Origin: JALSHZ01 sp964439815
Lineage (GTDB): Bacteria > Pseudomonadota > Gammaproteobacteria > UWMA-0217
Length of the DNA stretch: 21,021 bases
Direction: 5' to 3'
Assembly (NCBI GenBank): GCA_964439815.1
Contig: CAYTPO010000170.1
Location: 1 to 21,021, forward strand
The position numbers were made by a program, and so were the translations under genes. Position 1 is the stretch's first letter; each line of letters begins with the position of its first letter. Shown in pieces: positions 16,166 through 21,021 of this stretch. The notes beneath the pieces were generated by a model. That model had not been told where the DNA came from, ran no database searches, and saw nothing but the letters and a program-made list of their open reading frames with translations.

Positions 16166-16804
16166 ATGTATTCTTCGCCGATGCAAGATACACGTGATTT
16201 CTACCCCATAGGCAACCGCTTCCGCAGCTTCCTTCCCGTCGTCGTAGACGTTGAAACCGGCGGCTTCAACCATCAGACAGATGCCCTGCTGCAGACTGCA
16301 GCCGTCTTTCTGCGCATGGATGAAAAAGGGTTGCTGCACCGTGATCGCACGGTTGCCCACCATATCAATCCCTTCCCCGGCGCCAATATGGAACCGGAAT
16401 CGCTCAAGATCAATGGGATTGACCCCTTTCACCCGCTACGCCTCGCTGTCGATGAAAAGGAAGCACTGCAGGCAATCTTCAAGGTCGTGCGCCAGGAGAT
16501 AAAGTCCAACGAATGCACTCGCGCCGTGCTGGTAGGCCACAATGCCGCTTTCGATCTGAACTTTCTCAATGCTGCAGTTGAACGTACCGCCATCAAGCGC
16601 AATCCGTTTCACATGTTCAGCACGTTTGATACGGTATCACTGGCGGGCATGGCCTATGGCCAGACGGTGCTGTCACGAGCCGTTGAAGCAGCCAAGCTGG
16701 GCTGGGACTCTGCCGAGGCCCATTCAGCAATCTACGATGCCGAAAAAACCGCCGATCTGTTCTGCGACATCATGAACCGCTGGAAAATGATGTCGGGGAT
16801 CTAG
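16166..16804 (+). CDS. rnt: ribonuclease T
   Basis: A 212-residue 3'-5' exoribonuclease that trims the 3' ends of tRNA and other stable RNAs and acts as a homodimer. It is close to E. coli RNase T in length (215) and along its whole sequence. The DEDDh catalytic set is complete: Asp28 and Glu30 (VDVETGGF), Asp130 (GHNAAFD), His186 and Asp191 (AHSAIYDAEKT). The basic and aromatic segments that grip RNA (KRNPFHMFSTFDT) are conserved. The start is uncertain: ATG 16166 or ATG 16181 would both serve, and neither has a ribosome binding site. AAGGGA lies further up at about 16135-16140. The gene faces grxD across a long hairpin. Confidence 0.95.
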   Translation: MYSSPMQDTRDFYPIGNRFRSFLPVVVDVETGGFNHQTDALLQTAAVFLRMDEKGLLHRDRTVAHHINPFPGANMEPESLKINGIDPFHPLRLAVDEKEALQAIFKVVRQEIKSNECTRAVLVGHNAAFDLNFLNAAVERTAIKRNPFHMFSTFDTVSLAGMAYGQTVLSRAVEAAKLGWDSAEAHSAIYDAEKTADLFCDIMNRWKMMSGI

Positions 16805-16817
16805 GATTCAGCTTGGA

Positions 16818-16855
16818 TCTTCAGCCGGGCCTCGATGCTGAGGCCCGGCTGAAGA
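16818..16855. terminator. 16-bp perfect hairpin between rnt and grxD
   Basis: The left arm runs 16818-16833, the loop is GATGCT, and the right arm runs 16840-16855, perfectly complementary and GC-rich. It starts 14 bases after the rnt stop and ends seven bases before the grxD stop. There is no T-run on either side, so it is not a textbook intrinsic terminator, but its place suggests a shared 3'-end or stabilising structure for both convergent transcripts. Confidence 0.7.
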
Positions 16856-16862
16856 GCAGTCA

Positions 16863-17216
16863 TCAGGACTCCTTGGTGTCCTTGCTGGTGTCCTTGCTGG
16901 TGTCCTTGGCGGCTTCCTGCATCATCTTCTGCAACTCACCACGTTCAGCCAGTTCCAATGTGATATCACACCCACCCACCAGTTCACCATCAATATAGAT
17001 TTGCGGAAAGGTCGGCCAGTCGGCAAACCTTGGCAGGTTCTCGAAGATTTCAGGGTCAGCCAGTACATTGACATAGGCAAACTCGACGCCTGCCTTTTTC
17101 AGTGCTTCGGCTGCACGACTCGAAAAACCGCACTGAGGCATTTGCGGCGTACCCTTCATGTAAATAATGGTTGGGTTTGACACTACCTGCTCTTTGATTC
17201 GATCCAATACATCCAT
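16863..17216 (-). CDS. grxD: monothiol glutaredoxin, Grx4 type
   Basis: A 117-residue monothiol glutaredoxin. Such proteins bind and pass on [2Fe-2S] clusters with glutathione, often with BolA partners. The active motif CGFS has Cys29. The family signatures KGTPQMPQCGFS, WPTFPQIYIDGELVGGCDI and TLELAERGEL are all present. The ATG at 17216 is used, with GAGG nine bases upstream; a TTG one codon earlier is unlikely. After the normal end (about residue 103) comes an extra acidic/basic tail made of repeated KDTS units, encoded by a 12-base tandem repeat. The tail is unlikely to matter for catalysis. Confidence 0.95.
   Translation of the reverse strand: MDVLDRIKEQVVSNPTIIYMKGTPQMPQCGFSSRAAEALKKAGVEFAYVNVLADPEIFENLPRFADWPTFPQIYIDGELVGGCDITLELAERGELQKMMQEAAKDTSKDTSKDTKES
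16875..16908. repeat. 12-bp tandem repeat in the 3' end of grxD
   Basis: GGTGTCCTTGCT occurs at 16875-16886 and 16887-16898, with a third partial unit to 16908. It encodes KDTS repeats in frame, so gain or loss of units would change only tail length. Confidence 0.85.
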
Positions 17217-17364
17217 CAATTCATACCTCGTTGAAATAATTCGTGGAACCCGGCTGTACGGGTTGGTGCGCCAGCATCGGGGATTTGCGACACAGTGTAA
17301 AGATTACCGGAAAAAAATACAGCAAAAGCCTGCTCTCTGAACCGGGCTGTAGGGCAGTCTGTGC

Positions 17365-19137
17365 TCACAAACCCTGCTGTTGCAGCCAGAATTCCAGCGC
17401 CGCCAGATGCCAGAGCTTGTTACCCTTGATGGCGGTATGGTGCTGATCCGGCTCGGCCAACAGCTTTTCGACATAGTCACGCTGATACAGTCCCCGCTCG
17501 CGGGCCTTTTGCGAGTTGAGCACCTCCTGCATGAAGGCCAGAAATTCGCCACGCACGTACTTCAATGCGGGCATCGGGAAATATCCCTTGGGCCGGTCGA
17601 TCACCGCCGCCGGCAACAGCTCGCGGGAAATTGCCTTCAGTACGCCCTTGCCTCCTTCGGCAAACTTGTACTCGGGCGGCATGCTGGCCGCCAGCTCCAC
17701 CAACTCATGGTCAAGAAAAGGCACCCGCGCTTCCAGCCCCCAGGCCATCGTCATATTATCCACCCGCTTGACCGGATCATCGACAATCAGTGTGGTGACA
17801 TCCAGCGCCAGCACCGCATCGATAAAGGTATCAGCCTCGATATTTTCCAGCTTCTCCTCGATCAACGCCGAGGTGTAATCCTCCCCGGCATATTTCTCAT
17901 TGACCATCTGCAGATATTCATCGTGGCTGCGGTCAAAATAGTAAGGGCGGAAGCGCTCGATCGGCGTCCCTTCGGCCGCCGCCATCTGCGGATACCAGAA
18001 ATATCCGGCAAACACCTCATCGGCACCCTGCCCCGACTGCACCACCTTGATCTGCTGCGAGACCTGTTCGGACAACAGATAGAAGGCCACGGCATCCTGG
18101 GCGAACATCGGCTCCGACATCGCCCTGACAGCTTCCGGCAATCGCTTCAGCACCTCATCGTTGGGAACATGAAACTTGTGGTGTTCAGTGCCATAGCGCT
18201 CAGCCACCGGGTCAGAGAATTCGAACTCACTACCCTTCTCTTCCGGCTGATCCTCGAAACCGATTGTATAGGTTTTCAGATCAGTGACTCCCTGCTCCGC
18301 CAGCAGCGCCACCAGCAGGCTGGAGTCCAGCCCCCCCGACAGCAGCACACCCACCGGCACATCGGCAATCTTCAGGCGCCGGTCGACCGAGCGCTTCAAC
18401 GCCTGATGAATCTGGTCGCGCCACTCCTTTTCATCATAATGCCGATCCGGGCGACACGCTTTCAATGTCCAGTAGGACCATTCCCGCGAATCACCGAGGT
18501 TGTTGATCACCATGCAGTGTCCCGGAGCCAGCTTGCGAATACCCCGCAGTATCGTCCGCGGCGCGGGTACCACGGCATGCAACATGAACAGATTGTGCAA
18601 ACCAACCGGATCAATGGCCGTGTCCAGATCGGCAGCTTCCATCAACGCCTGGGTATTCGAGGCAAAACGGAATACACCAGATGAAAGCGAGTAATAGAGC
18701 GGCTTGATTCCCATCCGATCCCGCGCCAGAAACAGCGATTCATTGCGCTGATTCCAGATCGCAAAGGCGAACATGCCATGCAGCCTCGCCACACAATCCG
18801 TCCCCCACTCCGCAAAGGCCTTGAGAATGACCTCGGTATCACCACTCGATGTAAACTGATGCCCCCGTGCAATCAGGGTTTCCCGCAACTCGGGATAATT
18901 GTAGATCGTGCCGTTGAAGACTATGGTCAAACCGGTTGCCAGATCGACAAACGGCTGGTGGGATTTGGGGCTAAGGTCGATAATCGCCAGACGGCGATGC
19001 CCCAGCGCAATGGCGCCATTACTGTAAAGACCCTCATCATCAGGCCCCCTTGCCCTCAAGCGAGCCGACATTCTGCGCATGAGATCCTGATCGGCTGGTT
19101 GCGCATCAAAACGAAATTCACCACAAATACCGCACAT
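17365..19137 (-). CDS. asnO: asparagine-synthase-like amidotransferase, probably NAGGN synthesis
   Basis: A 590-residue glutamine-dependent amidotransferase. The start at 19137 puts the nucleophile at Cys2 (MCGICGEF) as in this class; the frame is open 53 codons further, but that extension would bury Cys2 and runs through a terminator. The glutaminase domain spans about 1-200 (RGPDDEG, HRRLAIIDLS, NGTIYN, SGDTE). The synthetase domain has the ATP-binding SGGLDSS loop at 267-273. SGQGADEVFAGYFWYP and the total length fit the family that amidates N-acetylglutaminylglutamine, a dipeptide osmolyte (asnO of Sinorhizobium, its homologue in Pseudomonas), rather than plain AsnB. The usual partners, an acetyltransferase/ATP-grasp ligase and a peptidase, are not adjacent on either side. 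The family call is from memory of sequence style. Confidence 0.82.
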   Translation of the reverse strand: MCGICGEFRFDAQPADQDLMRRMSARLRARGPDDEGLYSNGAIALGHRRLAIIDLSPKSHQPFVDLATGLTIVFNGTIYNYPELRETLIARGHQFTSSGDTEVILKAFAEWGTDCVARLHGMFAFAIWNQRNESLFLARDRMGIKPLYYSLSSGVFRFASNTQALMEAADLDTAIDPVGLHNLFMLHAVVPAPRTILRGIRKLAPGHCMVINNLGDSREWSYWTLKACRPDRHYDEKEWRDQIHQALKRSVDRRLKIADVPVGVLLSGGLDSSLLVALLAEQGVTDLKTYTIGFEDQPEEKGSEFEFSDPVAERYGTEHHKFHVPNDEVLKRLPEAVRAMSEPMFAQDAVAFYLLSEQVSQQIKVVQSGQGADEVFAGYFWYPQMAAAEGTPIERFRPYYFDRSHDEYLQMVNEKYAGEDYTSALIEEKLENIEADTFIDAVLALDVTTLIVDDPVKRVDNMTMAWGLEARVPFLDHELVELAASMPPEYKFAEGGKGVLKAISRELLPAAVIDRPKGYFPMPALKYVRGEFLAFMQEVLNSQKARERGLYQRDYVEKLLAEPDQHHTAIKGNKLWHLAALEFWLQQQGL

Positions 19138-19178
19138 ATCGACTACCCGGCCTCTTACCAACAATCCAAGAGCCCGCA

Positions 19179-19184
19179 GTATAA
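19179..19184 (-). promoter_or_regulatory. candidate -10 box of asnO
   Basis: TATACT on the minus strand, about 41 bases before the Cys2-type start codon. No good -35 is seen, which would be acceptable for a stress-sigma promoter. Its position also supports the 19137 start. Confidence 0.4.
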
Positions 19185-19264
19185 CCGGCAAGCCCGGAGA
19201 GAGGGTATTTGAAATCAGCAGCACATGATCACAAAGCCGGGGGATCCGGCAGGTTCTGCAGACG

Positions 19265-19292
19265 AAAAAAAACCGGCAAGTGATCTTGCCGG
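19265..19292 (-). terminator. intrinsic terminator, minus strand
   Basis: On the minus strand: CCGGCAAG, loop ATCA, CTTGCCGG, then eight T. A perfect eight-base stem with a U-tract. It would end transcripts coming from the OmpA-family gene, about 450 bases after its stop, and insulate asnO. Confidence 0.92.
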
Positions 19293-19360
19293 CCAATATT
19301 CATCGGTCATTATTCAGTGAATCCGAGGTTTAAACGGGGATAAAAGGGGCAAGATATCAG

Positions 19361-19470
19361 CCCATCCTATTCATGGTAGATCGCGGATCCTGGCGCTGGG
19401 CAGGTGCATCTGGGCGCCGCTCTGGAGCGAAAATTGTAGCAATCGCTACAACTTGAGTGAAGCGCAAGCA
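19361..19470 (-). repeat. R1 dispersed repeat, right copy
   Basis: Reverse complement of 1-110 at about 89% identity with no gaps. It includes the inverted TTGTAGC/GCTACAA pair (19434-19451). It ends ten bases before MITE copy B. Confidence 0.85.
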
Positions 19471-19480
19471 CAGGCTTCTC

Positions 19481-19672
19481 TAGGAGTCTGTCGGACTTAA
19501 CCGTTTGAAGCGAAAATCACTGGGGGTCAATTAAGTCAGTTTATCGTGTGAGGAGAATAGCAGAGCTATTTGACGAACAGGATAAGCTGACTAAATCGCC
19601 ATCCAGAGATTTGCACCCCAAGGGCACTTCCTGCGAGCGCAGCCAAACAGCGTTAAGTCCGATAGGCTCCTA
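19481..19672 (+). mobile_element. MITE-like element, copy B
   Basis: A 192-base block starting TAGGAGTCTGTCGGACTTAA and ending with its near-perfect inverse (TTAAGTCCGATAGGCTCCTA), with two mismatches in about 20. The first 38 bases differ from copy A at only three positions; the rest is more diverged. The same nested inverted pairs occur inside (TTATC/GATAA; AATAGC/GCTATT). TA stands at both ends. It has no coding capacity, so a transposase elsewhere would have to mobilise it. Confidence 0.85.
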
Positions 19673-19739
19673 ACCATCACCCGAGAGCACCAAAACCGGC
19701 TTCCCTGCCTGTTAAAAGTGCGTACTTCGATATGCGGGG

Positions 19740-21021
19740 CTACTTCTTGCTCATGAAGATTTCCACACGCCGGTTCTTTGCACGTCCTTCAGGCGTCGAG
19801 TTGGTCGCTCTGGGCTTGGTCGAACCATAACCGCCATAACGCAACTGTCTGGCCGGTACGCCACGCAGTACCAGATACTTTGCCACCGCACGCGCCCGCT
19901 TCAGCGAGAGTTTCTTGTTGGCCGCTGGATTACCAACATTGTCCGTATGCCCGATGATGACGAAATGCTGCCCCGGATAAGCCTTGATACCGCGAGCAAC
20001 CTTGTCGAGGATCCTTCGGGTTTCCGGTCTCAGGCGATCGGAGTTGGTATCGAAACGAATACCCTCCATGACACCTACAAACGAGGGGCAGCCCTTATCA
20101 TTGACGGGGGCCCCGTCAGGCGTAGCCGGGCAGCGATCCTTGATATCGGAGACACCATCCTGATCCTTGTCGGCAACCGGTGATGCCGGATGCAGGGATT
20201 CGCGAACCACAGGCGCCCCCTCTTCGACAAGCTCCTCATAATCACCACCAAAACGCTTGATCAGACTGAATGAAAGCAGCTGGGCATCCTTGGTGTAGTA
20301 CTCGTATTCCCCCCTGACGGTAAAACCGTTTTCCAGCTGGTACTCGGCACCCGCACCACCATAGACCTGGAAGTCCTCATCGGTATGGTGTGGCAGGTTG
20401 GAGGTTGCATGCAATCCGACAACACCGCCCTTGATGAACGTCGAAAAACCGGGATTGTTCTCCGGAATCGACACCTGCAGCGAAGCACCATAGACGTTGT
20501 AGTCAACACTCCCGGCATTCTTGGGACCGATACCGGCCTTGCCGAGATCAGCCCAGAATCCCTCTACCGAAACATGGTCCGACAGCTCCCTGCCGGCAAA
20601 GATCTTGTAACCATAATCAGTCTCATCCGAAACGTTATAGGGTGTCCTGCGCGTATCAGGCTCAAGGTTAGATACCCCGGCGCCACCCCCGATATACCAT
20701 TGGGAACCATCGGCAATTGCAGGTGCAGGTGCAAGATTCAGGGCGATAATCGCAGCCCCCGTCAGGGTCACTGCCGACAGCATTGAACGCTTACCCGTAA
20801 AACGACGACGAAATCCACGCAGCAACAGCGGCAGCAACCATAACGCCGGATTCAGACTACCGGTTCCTGACACGATATCACCGCTCTTGGCATTACTACC
20901 GCCACCCGTGGTACCACCAGTTCCACTGCCAGTTCCACCGCCTGTTCCGCCGCCTGTTCCGCCGCCTGTTCCGCCGCCTGTTCCGCCGCCTGTTCCGCCG
21001 CCTGTTCCGCCGCCAGTTCCG
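19740..21021 (-). CDS. OmpA-family outer-membrane protein fused to a repeat/anchor segment (partial)
   Basis: The frame is open to the window edge, giving about 427 residues without its N-terminus. In order: Gly-Thr-Gly-Gly repeats; a short linker; a membrane-anchor-like segment (SLNPALWLLPLLL, then RGFRRR); and at the Met coded at 20783 a second hydrophobic stretch resembling a signal peptide ending in APAIA-DG. Next comes a beta-barrel-like domain (WYIGGGAGVSNLEP to LIKRFGG), a thrombospondin type 3 calcium motif (DKDQDGVSDIKDRCP), and the C-terminal OmpA peptidoglycan-binding domain (IRFDTNSDRL, IGHTDNVG, NRRVEIFMSKK). It probably tethers the outer membrane to the wall. If only the downstream part is translated, its start would be 20783, but that has a weak ribosome binding site. 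Confidence 0.85.
   Translation of the reverse strand, partial: GTGGGTGGGTGGGTGGGTGGGTGGGTGGGTGSGTGGTTGGGSNAKSGDIVSGTGSLNPALWLLPLLLRGFRRRFTGKRSMLSAVTLTGAAIIALNLAPAPAIADGSQWYIGGGAGVSNLEPDTRRTPYNVSDETDYGYKIFAGRELSDHVSVEGFWADLGKAGIGPKNAGSVDYNVYGASLQVSIPENNPGFSTFIKGGVVGLHATSNLPHHTDEDFQVYGGAGAEYQLENGFTVRGEYEYYTKDAQLLSFSLIKRFGGDYEELVEEGAPVVRESLHPASPVADKDQDGVSDIKDRCPATPDGAPVNDKGCPSFVGVMEGIRFDTNSDRLRPETRRILDKVARGIKAYPGQHFVIIGHTDNVGNPAANKKLSLKRARAVAKYLVLRGVPARQLRYGGYGSTKPRATNSTPEGRAKNRRVEIFMSKK
20917..21021. repeat. 12-bp tandem repeat at the right edge
   Basis: Six exact copies of CCTGTTCCGCCG (20941-21012) are flanked by variant units at 20917-20940 and 21013-21021. On the minus strand, each unit encodes Gly-Thr-Gly-Gly in the frame of the OmpA-family gene. 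The array continues past the window edge. Confidence 0.95.

Larger units (their letters stand above)
19138..19739. other. repeat-filled gap between asnO and the OmpA-family gene
   Basis: About 600 bases holding, from left to right, the asnO leader and promoter (to about 19190), a minus-strand intrinsic terminator (19265-19292), R1 right copy (19361-19470) and MITE copy B (19481-19672). Only ten bases separate the last two. No gene is seen. Confidence 0.75.

Noticed and set aside
17365..19296. Longer asnO start giving 643 residues
   Set aside because: It would bury the catalytic Cys2 of the glutaminase domain, and translation would begin within a transcription terminator.
1..19470. The whole window as a composite transposon bounded by R1
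   Set aside because: The content is housekeeping and motility genes, no transposase is present, and the R1 copies are diverged and non-coding.

Overview
The window looks like chromosomal DNA of a gammaproteobacterium. RNase T is essentially confined to this class, and the PomAB-type stator, monothiol glutaredoxin and NAGGN-type amidotransferase fit it. Several gene products suggest a marine or saline, flagellated organism, possibly near the Chromatiales/sulfur-oxidiser group. That placement is inference. No rRNA, tRNA, CRISPR array or complete insertion sequence was seen.

Layout. (1) 1-413: composite repeats (R1, a palindrome, R2), no gene. (2) 414-1863: a rhodanese-like lipoprotein, a convergent four-helix membrane protein of unknown function, then an OsmC-family protein that ends one base from metH. 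(3) 1865-5551, minus strand: cobalamin-dependent methionine synthase. (4) 5803-6173: an orphan 105-residue gene with its own terminator and a FliA (sigma-28)-like promoter. (5) 6488-9464: a flagellar stator operon, pomA-pomB followed by two paralogous PilZ proteins, behind another sigma-28-like promoter. (6) 9499-9687: a MITE-like element touching the stop codon of lpdA. (7) 9685-15455, minus strand: the pyruvate dehydrogenase operon aceE-aceF-lpdA, in which both E2 and E3 carry one lipoyl domain. (8) 15456-16165: a long non-coding, repeat-bearing gap. (9) 16166-17216: rnt and grxD, convergent across a perfect hairpin. (10) 17365-19137, minus strand: an asparagine-synthase-like amidotransferase of the NAGGN osmolyte type, without its usual partner genes here. 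(11) 19138-19739: a terminator, the second R1 copy and the second MITE copy. (12) 19740-21021, minus strand: an OmpA-family protein fused in frame, at its N-terminus, to a membrane-anchor-like segment and a Gly-Thr-Gly-Gly repeat that runs off the edge.

Most of the window is housekeeping or motility. The less ordinary parts are the dispersed repeats (R1, R2 and the MITE, each in inverted copies), the orphan gene that may belong to the flagellar regulon, the stator-plus-two-PilZ operon, and the fused OmpA reading frame. No clear new defence or mobile system was found.
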